Notes: generated by a model from the letters alone, not told the origin. DNA of 64,000 bases from Trichinella spiralis (GCA_000181795.3 CM012953.1:1297545-1361544), one strand, 5' to 3'. Positions 47,558-60,717 are shown, counted from the stretch's first letter. A program made the numbers and translations.

Positions 47558-50500
47558 TCACAATTAGAATAATTATTATGTATATATATATATATAGATA
47601 TGCGCGTGTATTCTTCTTGAACACATTTCACCTTTGTTTTTTTTTTCCTGTTCAGACTGTTTTTTGCTCGTTCGTTTAGTTTTTCCGTCCGCAAATGAGA
47701 GCGGGGTGTGGGGGAAATCAAATTAGACGGCAGCGACAAATTATTCACTTGACTTTCTCAACATTTGTGTTGCCGTATGTTATTTTCATCCATTTATCAT
47801 ATTCGCCTGCTTTTTTTACTCAAATCACAATGCTGTGCAGTCATTGTTGCTTCAAACTTTTCTTTATGACTTTCATTTTTATTTGTTCCAAGCGCCTTTT
47901 CTTTTTTCAAAGAAAAAAAAACAATAATTTTGAAAAGTGCCGTCTTTTATAACGTTGTTGTTACTGCAGTTGTTGTTGTTGTTGATTTTATTCTTTATTG
48001 ACTTTTATGCTTTTCATCTTCTGCTGCTGGATAATTTTGCCTCGGTGCTTTATCACTTTTTGTTTTGTTCTCTTTGAAACAAATATATGACAGCTTCTTT
48101 TCTATTCAGATTGATTGTCTGTTTTAGCACAAATCTGTATACTGTGTAGCACATTCTACGTTGAAGTTGCAGACACTTTTTTCTGCATGCAAAATACAAC
48201 AGACAACACGACTTTTCATCAGAAATGATGTTTTTTTAATTCATTGCTTATATACATATATATATTTTTTTTATTAGTTTTTGTCTCTCCAGTGTTGAAA
48301 ATAATAAACTGCCATTAATTGAAAATATTCTTTTTTTCATTATTTATCTATCACATTGCTAGCAAATCAATCATTCATTGTTCAGTAAACAAATTCAAAA
48401 ATCCGAATTACTAATACAAATGCTCGCATCAAATTTGCTGTTGCAAAACAACTTTTCAACTAGATAACAACAACAACAACAGTTAATATCGAATATGAAG
48501 ATCATTGGGATGGATGTACAAAACATAATAAAATGTACTTTTATTCACATTTCAGTTCACTTTATTTTCATTATAATTAATAATAATTCAACGATGAATA
48601 AAAAAAAAGAAGAGCACAAAATATGATAAATTTGGCATTCAATTAAACTTATCATGTTTATCAAATTTCTGCTATTTGATTTAAAGGAAAAAACAACATA
48701 ATTTTGGCACTTATTATATGAATAATAATAATAATAATATACTACATAAATTCACAGGTTGTTTTTTTTAATGAATAAACTGAGAAAATGCATGCAAATT
48801 GTATAAAGAAAATTTAGCTTATTATTTTCAGAATTTCTTCAGCACACAGTTAAAGTTCAGTTGGACAGATTTCATCTTCGAAAAGTGTTCAGGAGGGAAC
48901 TGGCAAATTTCCTTTATTTTATTATAAGCCAGCACCTCCCAACCACTGTTGTCGTTCTCTTATTAAACTTTATTTAAAGGCATTATTATTTTCTACTGCA
49001 CCACTTGGGTTTTTAAGAAATAAATAAACTCATTTAATCTGGTCATGAAAAGCATTTTCATATAAAAAAAGTAATTGAAAAGCTAATTTTCTAATTTTAA
49101 ATTATAATATTTTGGAAATTTTGTCATAAGAAGAAAAAACTACTTGGGATAAAGAGTAGTTGGAACAAAATAAGCACTGTATCTGTACTACAAATTCTGA
49201 ACCAACGAAAGTTTCAAAATTTTTATTGATCTCCATTGTAACTGTAGTTGTACAATTTTTTCACTACAGCTTCGAAAAAACTTGTCATTCTAAAAATGAA
49301 TAACTTCTTTGCTAGCTTTGCTTTGCAGGATCGTAAATGCAATATGCCAAATGCTATAACTAACGGACAGAAAGCCGCAGCAGCGTCTGACACTTGTTGC
49401 ATTTATCTCAGATTTTATCTCTCTTCCTTTGTTAACTTTACCATGCAATGCTTTTGAATATTTGCATATTCACGAATTACCATTTCAGTTGCTGAAAAAT
49501 GAAATTTACAACACCAAAGTGAACATGGCTTGCTTTGGCAATGCAAAATAATTCAACAGTATTCAACATTTGTCTGTTTTTTCTTTGATTTTGGTGGGAG
49601 GTGGGTTTGGTTTTTATTATATGTATTTCTTTTTTGCGTTTTACATTATTAATGGAGAAATGAAACAGTGTTCTCTGTGTGTTGATATTTTCCATTTGAA
49701 AAGTTGTTTCTGTGTTAATGTTTGATATTGGTTTGATTTGATAGAATTGCTGATTATGCTTTAGCAATTCATTTTATTTAATTAATCATTACAATCGACA
49801 AATTATTCCACCAGTACAGTCAGCAGCTGTGAGTAAAAGGAATAAAAATGAATATTTGGCTAAAGCTAAAGTGTGATTGGTTGATTTCAATGAAAGGGAA
49901 TTCTTCGTTCGTGATGGAAGTACTGTACGTCATTCACTTCTAGAAAGACCATTGCAAATTAACCTCAAACTGGGGTCAGAATTTAAAAAATATATTAAAA
50001 TCAGATTAATTCAAGCAGTTGGAGATGAAAATGAGCAAAAAAACTGTGCAACAAAAAAAGAAGAGCAGGAGGAGGAGGAGGAGGAGGTGGTGGTGGTGAG
50101 GGCCCGCTAGGCATTCAATTCAATGGTAAATTCAAAAATTTGCATATTCTCTTTATGATTAATGGTAGATTTGAATTTAGTTTTCACATAGTGTTTCACG
50201 CTAATGCGCTTACTCTTCTCCAAACTCCAACGCAATATTCAACAGTTGATTTTTTCTTATTTTCTCAACTTTTTTAATTTAAACATTTACGTTTTAATTT
50301 TATTCAGTTTCAAAAAATATTTATAAAATAGATTGCTATCTGAAAATGTATATTTCACTTCAAGCTGACGTTTCTCTTCGAAAAGTATATATGCATTTTT
50401 ATTGATCAACGGTTATTTTCCAACCTTTTGTAAAAACATGCTTATCAACCGGATTTTACTATTTATCAAACTGGTGTTATATTTATCAAGTTTACAAGTA

Positions 50501-51067
50501 AGCCGTTCATGTGTTCAAATTTAATACATCAATCGATCGATAAGCATAAACAAAAATAAACAAAACAATATTTCTCTTTTATTCTATTTTGAAATTTACG
50601 CCCCAAAATAATGATGACAATCAGCTTCAACATTGTCAGCTTTGAATAAAGCGTCTGATTAGTAAAAACACTATGACAAACAGTGTCAGAATTCAAATAA
50701 ATGGCGTAAAAATAAAGCAACAAAAAGTGACAGATCTGAAATATTATCAATCAGATTAAGATATATATATATACATCTGTTAGTTGGGTCCCTAATAAAA
50801 TCACTTGATGGATGCACAGAGCTTACTTGTGGAAATAAATTTACGTTATAAGCAGTGTTAATTTTAATTTTTTAAATTTTAAAATTATAATTTAACTTTT
50901 ACACATCTTCACGGTATAGCACTATGCATAAAATGTCAGCAACAATCAAAGTAAAAAAATGCTCTTGCTGCAAACAAAGATGATTTAACAAGCTAATAAT
51001 AACTTTAACATTATTAATTTACAGTAATTATGAAAGGGATGCTAAGGGAAAAACAAAAATTACCTTT
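47558..51067. other. Intergenic DNA after the Echinoid-like gene
   Basis: The start must include the 3' UTR of the Echinoid-like gene, with a TA run near 47580-47596. The rest is AT-rich, with a GGA/GTG-rich simple repeat at 50067-50098. Small open frames show no recognisable domain. Confidence 0.5.
50067..50098. repeat. (GGA)n/(GTG)n simple repeat
   Basis: Purine-rich triplet run within a short open frame of no recognisable product. Confidence 0.85.
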
Positions 51068-51140
51068 TGCTCTTGCCTGGGCTCGAACCAGGGACCTTCT
51101 GCGTGTGAAGCAGACGTGATAACCACTACACTACAAGAGC
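51068..51140 (-). tRNA. tRNA-Val, anticodon CAC
   Basis: Read on the minus strand, 73 nt fold as a cloverleaf. The acceptor stem is GCTCTTG/CAAGAGC with discriminator A. The A box is TAGTGTAGTGG and the B box GGTTCGAGCCC. The anticodon stem TCTGC/GCAGA encloses the loop TTCACAC, placing CAC at 51107-51105. The T stem is CCTGG/CCAGG. There is no intron and CCA is not encoded, as normal for eukaryotic nuclear tRNAs. The body closely resembles animal tRNA-Val. Confidence 0.96.
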
Positions 51141-51350
51141 ACGGTGAGTTTCTTCAATATTTATTATATGATAATTCTTAATAATAAATCATTATTAAAA
51201 AAATAAATTGAAGTATAAATTTTTGAAAATAATCTTATTTTCAACAATGACTATCAAAAAGGGCAAAATTTTGATTCATTATATTTACTACACAACTAGG
51301 AACAGCACCTTTACAAAACATTAATAAGAAAACAATCGATTTTTTGAGGC

Positions 51351-52760
51351 TCAGGTCCATGGATAGAAATTGCAATGCAATATTATTCCAATAATGCTGT
51401 ATGTGAGAAAGAAAAGCAATAACAAACGACCTCTGAAATTGCTACCTTTCCATAGTTGGCAAATGTCATCGACCATGAATGTACCATAAAAATGCATTCT
51501 TTTTCTGGACGACACTTTGGAAAAATTGTCTGCCAGAATCAGTGCCGCTTGCCAATACAAGAATGGACTAGCAGAAAATAGCATTCGCGTTAAAATTTCA
51601 ACATTAAAAAAAAGCAACCCCAATATGCTTAAACAGATTATATGAATGGAAAATATCCATTTCACTTTTTCGTAAAACGCAAAATGCTGTGCGTTGCAAT
51701 ACACCGACTTGTAAACCAGTATCAGCACTGGAATGGTTAGTATGAAGCAGGGGATTTTTCGCCACTGATAGTATCGCAAAAAACCCACATCCCAGTAGTA
51801 ACTTTGAACAGCACTATACGATAGGGGGAGGGGTTTTCTGCACCACTGCAAATTGTCCAATTCACATTTGTACCTGTACCCACGCTGCTTAGCATAATCC
51901 AATAAATAAGCTGGACGTTCTGCCGCTGCAAGTGGACAACTCTGACAAAATGTTGTAAAAATATACAACTGATACAAAGCAATTGGTGCAAGTACAATCG
52001 CAGAGTGCAGAATAAATGAGAATAGTTTTTTCCATGAGATTGTCATCTTCAAGGGTCTAACCTTTCCAACCCAGAAACGACTGGATAAAATATTCGCAAA
52101 AACATTCTCAAATGAAAAATAGAATAAAAATAAAATGTTCATCAAGCTATTCGATCTGGCCAAGGAAGCAAAAGCAAAACAAATTGCAGAAATAAAAACA
52201 TTTCGCTTTTTTCTGATCAGATAATACAAGCCAGCAAAAGTGAACAAAGAGTATAATGATTCTGAATAAATAGAATGCAAAAATATTGTAGCGGGACTTA
52301 CAGAATACAACAGTACACACAGTCGACAGATTTGCAAGTCGTCAAATATTTCTTTTGTCAACCGATACAAAATATATCCTGTAATAACAAAACTAACATT
52401 CACAACCAAAACTGAAGATAAAATGGACAGAAAATAATCGGATATATTGACAAGAGGAAATAATAGAACAATTAATCTATTTATAAGGCGAGTGAAAATT
52501 GGCAGCAAAGGAAAAAAAGCTACATTATTTTCAAATGTATAACCTTTTAATGCGATATGCAAAAAATGCTGAGAGTCCCAACGACTAAAACCAGAGAACA
52601 ATATATTAATAACGTTGTCGGTGATGCTCTGGTTTGAAGCTTTTGAATCTGGTGTAGTAAATGCATCTGCAGTGTGGTCCACAATCAAATAGTTAAAAAG
52701 TAGTTGCAAAAGCCAGACTAGAAGGCAGCTTTGTAATAAAATATTTAATGACTGTTTCAT
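51351..52760 (-). CDS. PIGV: GPI mannosyltransferase 2 (PIG-V)
   Basis: PIG-V adds the second mannose to the GPI-anchor precursor in the ER lumen, using dolichol-phosphate-mannose. The gene is a single exon of 469 aa (human PIG-V 493 aa). It is a multi-span membrane protein with many hydrophobic segments. Family motifs are SRWDSQHFLHIA (Trp61-Asp62 in the first luminal loop, the likely catalytic Asp), AFFPLLP, SVSPATIFLHSIYSESLYSLF and the C-terminal HCNFYPWT. The ATG at 52760 begins MKQSLNILLQSCLLVWLL, a natural first TM segment. The absence of introns is unusual beside the intron-rich neighbours. It is divergent from 4E-T, with about 1.4 kb between start codons. Confidence 0.95.
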   Translation of the reverse strand: MKQSLNILLQSCLLVWLLQLLFNYLIVDHTADAFTTPDSKASNQSITDNVINILFSGFSRWDSQHFLHIALKGYTFENNVAFFPLLPIFTRLINRLIVLLFPLVNISDYFLSILSSVLVVNVSFVITGYILYRLTKEIFDDLQICRLCVLLYSVSPATIFLHSIYSESLYSLFTFAGLYYLIRKKRNVFISAICFAFASLARSNSLMNILFLFYFSFENVFANILSSRFWVGKVRPLKMTISWKKLFSFILHSAIVLAPIALYQLYIFTTFCQSCPLAAAERPAYLLDYAKQRGYRYKCELDNLQWCRKPLPLSYSAVQSYYWDVGFLRYYQWRKIPCFILTIPVLILVYKSVYCNAQHFAFYEKVKWIFSIHIICLSILGLLFFNVEILTRMLFSASPFLYWQAALILADNFSKVSSRKRMHFYGTFMVDDICQLWKGSNFRGRLLLLFFLTYSIIGIILHCNFYPWT

Positions 52761-54141
52761 GCTAAATCTTCATTCGTATTCATTCCTGAAATTATTTATT
52801 TATTTGAAACTGTAGAGTTAGCAATAGCATTTGTAACTGATATTTCAAAATCAATTTCTTTTCAGTTTAAAATTTATAAATGCAAAAAATGTTTATCAAA
52901 CTGATAATTCACTAAATAATGGTTAACAAAAATTGGCGCATGGTGAAAAAAAGTAAAGGCCAAAAATGATGTTGTGGTATTATATTATGTCCCCAATTTA
53001 TACATTAGCTTCAATACCAAAAACTTAAAGCTTGAAAAATATACAAAACAATTAAAAAATTTTTTATTATTAATAATAATCTAAATTAAGAAATATAATA
53101 ATACTTTCACATTTTAAACAAAAATTTTGAAAAAAATGCTAATTAAAAACAGTTTCAAAATATAAAAAATAAATAGTATCAAGTACTATTTACATTGCAA
53201 TTACTGTAGTTTGGAAATGAATAGAAAATTCAATTCGTACAGTTAAGAATTTTGTAATTCGTTTTTATTATTTTTTTCAATACGTTTCACGTGAATTAAA
53301 AATAAAAATATATATTTATTTTTCTTTACATTGGCTACTGTATATTTACATACCGTAATCGCTTGCTATGCTCAAGCTAAGTGTGTGATTTGTGCTCTGC
53401 ATGGCTTACACGGCGTGTTTTGTTTCTCCGCTGCGCTTTTAATGTTTACAAAGTATTTTAAACGTATTTTGAAATTTTATCATATTATTTTCAATAAAAA
53501 CGCGTGATTTTTGAAGTAAATAAATACATGATGAAAAAATAAAAATATGTAATAAATATTTCTACAAGTAACTTATTTTTTGTTATTTTCAGTTTTTTCT
53601 GTCAGATTATGCATTTATTTCATTTTGTTTACCCACTCTGTTTGTTCTTACTGTAGTATTCAAGGTCATTATTGAACATTAACTTGCTTTTACTTATTAC
53701 ATTGTTGTTTGCCTTCTATAGTCGTTAGTTTCATAAAATTAAAGTTTTAGGTGTACATAGGGCGCCATTTCGCTGAACTACGCATCTTGAGATCTTCTAC
53801 TGTACAGTTATTTATTTGCTCCGTAGTTTCTTTACTTCTAGAGTTGATGCTGAAGTAAGTGGGCAGTGTATATGCGTATATTGTTTTTAGCATCATACAT
53901 TTTACCTTTCAGTATTTAACATGTAAGAGTTTTTTAAAAATGAAATAATCATTGTTAAGATGAACTTCATGTGTTAATGCTTGTTGATTATCTGTTTTAA
54001 GTGTATTATTCTACTTATAATTTTAACAATAGATGGTAATGATTGTGTTTCAAAATGTATTACTCTGTAGTTATTAATGACAGATTTTGTTTGATTTTTA
54101 GCAATAATTTTTTTGCCTAAAAATGTACTTGTTTAGAAATT
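52761..54141. other. Divergent promoter region between PIG-V and 4E-T
   Basis: AT-rich spacer between two head-to-head genes. A GC-richer patch at about 53335-53450 and a GGCGCCATTTCG element at 53761-53772 lie within it. The 4E-T leader probably lies in the right half. Confidence 0.5.
53761..53772 (+). promoter_or_regulatory. YY1-like GCGCCATTT element near the 4E-T transcription start
   Basis: GGCGCCATTTCG is the reverse of the YY1/pleiohomeotic-type core AAATGGCGCC, often placed close to transcription starts of animal housekeeping genes. It lies 370 bp before the 4E-T start codon. Function is inferred only from the motif. Confidence 0.35.
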
Positions 54142-57100
54142 ATGTCCAAACAGGAAGAAAATGAAAATCGTTGTGTTCGACATAGATATGATAGGGTAAG
54201 CTGATCATTTCAGCGACATTTATGTCTTTATGTACTGCTTAATGTTATTTAAATTGAACTTCATCACCATATATTTGTGAGTGAAAAGTAAATCTTTATT
54301 CACAGCTAAGTAGGGTGAATTTTTTTTAAGTTTCACCACAATATTTAATATGTCACTCTTAGCATTTACAATTAATTTGGGTTACTGTTTGATTTTAATT
54401 GATGTTTTTTTTTGCCCAGAGAAAAATTTCACAGAATCTTGTAAAATTTCTATTTACATATCTGTAGTCGCAGTTGTGTCAGAATATTTTATTATTTTTT
54501 TCATAATGTTTGACAATAGAATCATCATCGATTGACAGTTTGTTTGATTTATGCATCATTTTAAGGATACAATGCTCGAAATTGCTAAACTGCCCGCATC
54601 GCAGAGAAAGCCGAAAAATATTTTGGACGAGCTGCTAATTAGTGCGGAAAATGAGTAAAACGACGAAGGGGGGGGGAGAGAATGTGAAAATTTGCAATTT
54701 GAAAACTTGCACTGTTGAATTTTAAGGAAAAATGGTGAAGGTCGTGCAGAACGTTGGACGCAGGGTCTGTGGTTGTCGGACGGGTCGGCTCAGTCGACCA
54801 CCGGCTTTCGACCGAAGGGCAGCAAAACGGCACCGATTCCGATTGGTGAAGGAGAAAATAGTGAAAATATTGATTTTGTATTTTCATCCCAATAAAATTG
54901 TTTGTTTAGTCGAACGATTGAAATCAGAAAACGACGATGGTTTAGTGCTGAGCCCTCAGCGGCGGAGCTTTGGTGCTGGATGCCAAGCAATAATTGGAAA
55001 GCACTTCAAACAGCAGCCATCTGCCAAAGATAAAGAAAGTAGAGATGGAGGTATGCCAATTTTTTCGGTTGTATTTCTTGTAAATTTTTTTTGAAATAGG
55101 ATTGAATGGAATGCGTGGACGAAATCAACGTCCCCAGCATCGCAGCGATAATAATTGGAGGGATCCGAATTTTCCTACCAAAAATAGTCGAGAGTTCAAG
55201 TCGAGAAATTTCCACTGGTCTTCAAATCAACGTGGAAATGGCGGTGATCGTCGATCTTTTTCATCGGAAAAAAACACCACCCTTCCAGAATGGGTTACCG
55301 AAGGGCCAAAGGATATGTTTGAAACGATGGAATTGCGTGGATTTGAAGAAGAGCCGGACAAACAGTCTGACAACAAGGAAAAACCAATGGTGAACGGCTC
55401 TGACGAATCTGAGAAAGCTCCTCAGCCGTTGCCAACAACAACAATTCCAGAGCCAACAGAAAATGAAAACTCAGTGGCGACGAAAATAAACGACGATATG
55501 CCTTTTGATATTTTTTCCAACGAATTCATGGAACAATTCTATAATGGAGTAGGCATTTTATTTTATTTATTTATTTATTTATTTATTGTTTTTTTTTGCT
55601 TCTGTAGTGACAAATTTGACATTTTTAGAATGAGTTTGGTGATATTACCAATGTAAAGACAGAGGCAGTGACGGGCAGTCGTTTCAAGAAGTTCTTCTCC
55701 AGTGCTGACTCCGAAACTTCTGGTAGTTTTTTACTGCTATTATTATGTGTTTTAATTTAATTTGTTAGTTGCATTATTGTTTAAGAAATTGTTGTTTAAT
55801 TAATAATGTATTTTTTTGGTTTGATTGTTATTTAAGGTGGTGATAACAGTGACAAACGAAAGGCGGAGGAAAAACAGCAACTGTGTGATGGGCCTGATTC
55901 GACAGCTTCACTCGGTGAAATTAATGCTGTAGAAGCTGAAAGTTCAAGCCAGTCGGTTCCAACAATACCCGGGGCGATTCGTTTGGAAGAAATTGAAACT
56001 GGACTGAAAGAACGTGGTACTCAGAGCGAGCAGACGAATACTATTTTGCAAGTATGATTTTGAGCTGTACTTTCTTTTTTGAACACATTTTTCACAAATT
56101 TGAAATTTCCACCTTATCAGGGTCTGTTCAGTGCAGCGAAATTGCAGTTGCGTAGAAATGAAGCTTCGCATTTGCATTCATGTCCGGTAGAACAGCAGCC
56201 GAAATCTAACAATCAATCGGTAATTGGATTTTAAATTGTTCAATAAGTTTTTTTCTGGAAAAAATACAATTTTGTAATGTAATTTGTAATTTAATTGGTT
56301 AAGTAATTTTTTTAAAATATTTTAAATATTGAACTTTTTTTTGAATTTGAAATTCAGAAAAAAAAATTTAAGAACGTTGAATCATTTGAAAGTGGCACTT
56401 TGAAATCAACTCTGTGGGGTACCCAAAATGCTGGTACGTGCTGTGGGTCTTCCTTCGAATCGGAAAACATCTTCCATGAAGGTACGCCGAATTTCCAAGA
56501 TAAATACAAAGCAACTCTACGCAGTGCCGATGTGTCCCCTGCTGCTAATCAGCAAGGGTTGGGTAATAGTAGGGAGATTGTCTTTTGTTTTATTTTATTT
56601 TGCTTTTTAATTTTAAATTTGGTCCGATTTTTTAGCGCAGTCTTCTTCCGGCTCTTCGCCGCAAAATATGCCTCACCAACGCAACATACCGATTGAAGTG
56701 ATCAACGCGATGCTGGAATGCCAAGATCCATCCCAACTGGGTCCGTTGAGCAAATTGTTGGAAAGTTTTACATTCAACGGCCCGGAACCTTTGGCTTGGC
56801 AGATTTTTCAAAACCAAAGCAGCGGATCATCCGATGGTTTGACTCATTGTCAGCAGCCAGGTTCCACAACCGATTCGTCGATTAAGCTCAGTTGTACACC
56901 GACGACAGTTGGCCGTGCGGACAGTTCGCTGAACAACGGTTTGGAAAGGAGAGGCAATTTCACTCCGACGTCGGTGATGAAGCAGCGACAACAGCAACAG
57001 CAGGCGGATAAAAGCGTCGATTCGCACGCTGCTGGTGTTCTGGACGAACAAAATCCCCTGCCCAATGGAGCACAGTACAGGCCGATAACCAAACAGTCGA

Positions 57101-57386
57101 CCGTATGTTGTTCGCCCAGCACGTCCGCTTCTGCAAGAGATGGTCAAGCTAGTCCACTGATGCCGTTGGTGATGCCACCGATGGGCACGTCCGGTTCCGC
57201 TGGTCACAGTCCCCTAAGTCCTCAGGAAGTGGCTCGCCGAATGCAGCAAAAGCGTTACATTCACGAGCAGATGCTGAAACACGCCGTATATCAACAACAG
57301 CAGCAACAGTCGTTTGGCGTGATTACGCCAACAATGCCGGCTAATGCAGTTCTGATGAACATCATGCGTGGTGAGTGATTACCGAC

Positions 57387-57443
<57 letters not shown>

Positions 57444-58036
57444 ATTCTACTTTATATGAATAGAAGAGAAATTTTGAAATTATCCCTTTCCCATTCACAT
57501 ACAGTTGCAATTATTTATTTAGTTACAAAATATTTTATAAGTGCCTTTGTTGTGTTAGTTTTTCTTTTGTGAACGGTTTTTTTCCTCTATAGCACAAGGA
57601 ATGCAATCTCAGTTTGCAGCAGCTGTGCAACAACGGCATGCAATGGCACATCCGCAAGCATCTCCAGTTAGAATGGGCCTTCATTCTCCGTACGAGATGA
57701 ATGCATTACGCCAACAGCGAGCTTTGTTCATACAGCAGCAACAGCAACAGCAACAACAACAACAGCAGCAGCAGCAGCAACAACAACAACAGCATGCTTT
57801 AAACCAGTATCGCTATCGAAATGGTTTGTTTACATTGTTGATGCTCTTTTATTAAAGCATATTTTTTTTAATTTTAAGCAAATCCGATGAATATAGATCA
57901 GATGAAGTACCAGCATTCAAATGCGTTGTTCAGCCTGATGAATGTGCGTTACCCTGGTGGTTCGGCAGTTCCTATTCCACCAGAAGCTAAAACTTTGGAA
58001 GAGCTTGAACGCTTGTCCTCGAGACCTTCTGGATGA
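54142..58036 (+). CDS. EIF4ENIF1: eIF4E transporter 4E-T (EIF4ENIF1 / IFET-1 family)
   Basis: 4E-T binds eIF4E and DDX6, represses translation and builds P-bodies or germ granules. Twelve exons join to 867 aa (human 985): 54142-54195, 54566-54654, 54727-54860, 54910-55050, 55100-55548, 55629-55722, 55837-56051, 56121-56219, 56358-56562, 56636-57370, 57593-57823 and 57879-58036. The eIF4E-binding helix is YDRDTMLEIAKLP at residue 16, then DDGLVLSPQRRSFGAGC, LPEWVTEGP...METMELRGFEE (CUP-homology/DDX6-binding type) and GSRFKKFFS, all in family order. The C-terminal half is Gln/Ser/Pro-rich with a 20-Gln run (57733-57792) and ends in LEELERLSSRPSG. The eIF4E motif has Met where YxxxxLΦ has Leu. 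The exon 2 donor (GTAAAA) is weak, but frame and homology support it. The domain names come from memory of the human protein. Confidence 0.93.
57389..57441. repeat. (GT)n microsatellite in 4E-T intron 10
   Basis: About 26 GT units starting 18 bp inside the intron. Confidence 0.95.
57733..57792 (+). repeat. CAG/CAA tract encoding 20 Gln in 4E-T
   Basis: Sixty bases of mixed CAG and CAA codons encode an uninterrupted poly-Gln run in exon 11. The codon mixture suggests selection for glutamine or a stabilised tract rather than a recent pure expansion. Confidence 0.95.
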
Positions 58037-60700
58037 AGAACCAGCAAACCAGCAAGAAATATTTAACTGTTTGTTGGTCAGCCGGTGTTTCAAACTTTAT
58101 TGTTATTTTTCATTATTCAAAATATACGTTTGTGTTGTCTTTGGTTCTATAATTTTTTTTCTCTTTTGCCAAGCAATGTACGCGCTTTTTGACGAAACGG
58201 GTTTCATCATTTTCGTTTCCACTTGTACCTCACGCTTGGAAAAAGCTTCTCTCTACTAAATACATTTGTTGAAAACGGTATTTTTTTAATTCATAATTTC
58301 CGCACGTACTCATATATTTTTATGAATATATATAATTTTTTTTGCACGCAAGTTACACTTTTTCATTATAACAAAAATTTTCTTGAAGCTTGTATACATT
58401 TACTCTTTCATTTTTAATCTGTTTTCTGGGGGTAAAAAACAATTTGTATATAGCTTTGAATAACTTTTTTTTGAAAATAATTGTAAAATTTTGTTAAGAA
58501 CTTTTATCTTTTGGTATTTTTGTTTATCGTTTGTTCATTTTCCCTTTTTTGCATTTTTGGTACATTTTTTTAAAAACTTTTCCAAATTGTGAAATTCATC
58601 TTTATTGCAATTATAATCCCTTATTATGATTAATATTTTTTTCTTTTCATATTCCATGGAAATTGTTCTATTTACTCAAAATTGTGTATGGTTATATGCA
58701 TATATATATATGTAACATATGTATACTTATATAACAAATTATTTATTTTCTCGTGTACATTTTCCCTTGATTGCTGTGTCCGTTTATTATTGTGCGCGAA
58801 ATGTGAGAAAAAAGTGACAGTGACGATGTCAGTTAATTTTGAACTTTTTCATCTTTTTTAAAGTCAGTTTATTTACATTTCTTTTTGTGCACATGACAGT
58901 AATAATAATAATATGCGTATTCTCTCTCTCATTGTTCAGTAATTTTCAGTCGCTGGCTGAATTGTGCGCATTGTCGTCTGTCTCTTCTGAATTGTTTTTC
59001 TTTTTTCTCCTTCGTTCACCAAGTATTGTCTCAAATTTCAATATCCGAAGGTTTAGTAATAAACTTTGCGATGACAAATTTATTCTTTTGCATTGGTATT
59101 TTTTTTGTTCATTTGGTTTGATTCTGAACATTAGTGCTGTAGAGAAATTTATTTGGCTTATAATCAACTTGAGGGCAATTCTTGGGAGGGCTGCAAAGGC
59201 AATAGATTCATATCGATTAAAGGAAGTGATCCAGAAGAATCGAAGAGTACACAAATGCACATATCTCCACCGATTATAGGGCAATGACACCAGTGACTAT
59301 CGTATTTGTCGTTGGTATTGTGATCTGAGATGTCCAGTATTCCCACAACTGGGAAATACGGCCTCACTACCACTTTACCTGAGCTGCGACGACTTTCTCC
59401 TGTCACTCTGCATATCACTCACTTTAAGGCAGTTTTTTTTGTATATTATTCGTTTTTCCAGCTTTTGTTTCACTTCTTTCATTTGGCTGGGGCATCTGCG
59501 TAACGGATCTTTTCAACAACGAATATGATCCTGAGCATTTGTATTGTCTTTAGGGGCAGTTGTCGTCTAATGAAGCAGCTGCCACGGCAGCTGGCCACCT
59601 CTTAAACACATAATGGAATACCTGACTGCGTATCTTGACCGACCTCTATTGCATAATTTGTTTTTTTGGCCCATATTCACTGTTTTTATTGCTCAAATTC
59701 CCCGAACAGCAACAATGCAATAATAATTGTTTGTTGCAATTTTATTCAATTTGCTTTTGTGCAGAATTGTTTGTTTGGTTTTCTGTAAAAGAAAAATTTG
59801 TTATACCGGATGTGGCAAATTTACATATGTTAACATTTCATTACCTTTTGGGCATATATTAACATTTTGTGGCTACGGTTTGGCAAATACCAAACAATCG
59901 ATGAATATCTTCTTTCAGCGAGTGTTTAGTTTCGGTTGGAAGCGAGTGGGAAATTTTTTTCATTTTTATTGTCCTGACGCAAAAATTGAAACTATATTAT
60001 TCACTTTTAAAAGCAAATTTCGTTGCTCAATGCTATATGCTAAACACTCGCTGAAAGGCGTACACTAATCAAATATTTGTGCATTTGTCAAACGTAGTAT
60101 CAAACATTTTCCTAAAAAGTGGTCAAATGATTTAAGTTGTAGTAAAAACTGAAATGATCAAAATTAGAAAATGCATCATTTACATACACCCAGCAGCAAT
60201 GAAATAAAATTTAAATAATATTTATATTTGTTAATGAATAAATGTGTTAACCAGTGAAAACCAAGAAACATAATTGAAAGGGATTTTTAAGCAGGCATTT
60301 GGATTATTTATTTGGATTTGGATATATTTATAATGGTGTAGCAGTTTAAGTGAATGGGCAAATGAAAATCCTACATTGAATTCAACGAAAATTTTGTAAA
60401 AAAAATTTTGACGAAATAAATGTTTTCTACACTCTAACTTAAAGATTAATAACTTTGGAAATTCGTGAAAGTGTTCACGTAAACAATGCATTAAAATCCG
60501 TGCTTATGTATCCATCTATTCCGTTATGACTAATGCTAACAGAGATAATATTTGTCAAAACTCTTTTTACAAATGTTGACATTTACCAAAGGGTTATGGA
60601 AAATGTATAGTTATATATATATGTGTAACGTAAGCAGCGTTTTTTTGTATTGTATTACTGTTCATACCTAGCAATGGATATGAAGCAAGAGTTTAATAAG
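58037..60700. other. 4E-T 3' region and intergenic DNA
   Basis: T-rich 3' UTR-like DNA follows the 4E-T stop. A GC-richer block at about 59160-59640 has open frames on both strands but no recognisable domain. A 14-bp perfect inverted repeat lies at 59916-59929 and 60040-60053. Fragments resembling AACATTTACCAA occur near 59829 and 60575 and recur after the integrase relic. Confidence 0.45.
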
Positions 60701-60717
60701 AAATTGTGACTGAAAAG

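Noticed and set aside
53500-53770. Possible extra coding exon upstream of 4E-T
   Set aside because: Stops in all frames; the 4E-T homology starts at the 54142 exon with a plausible ATG.
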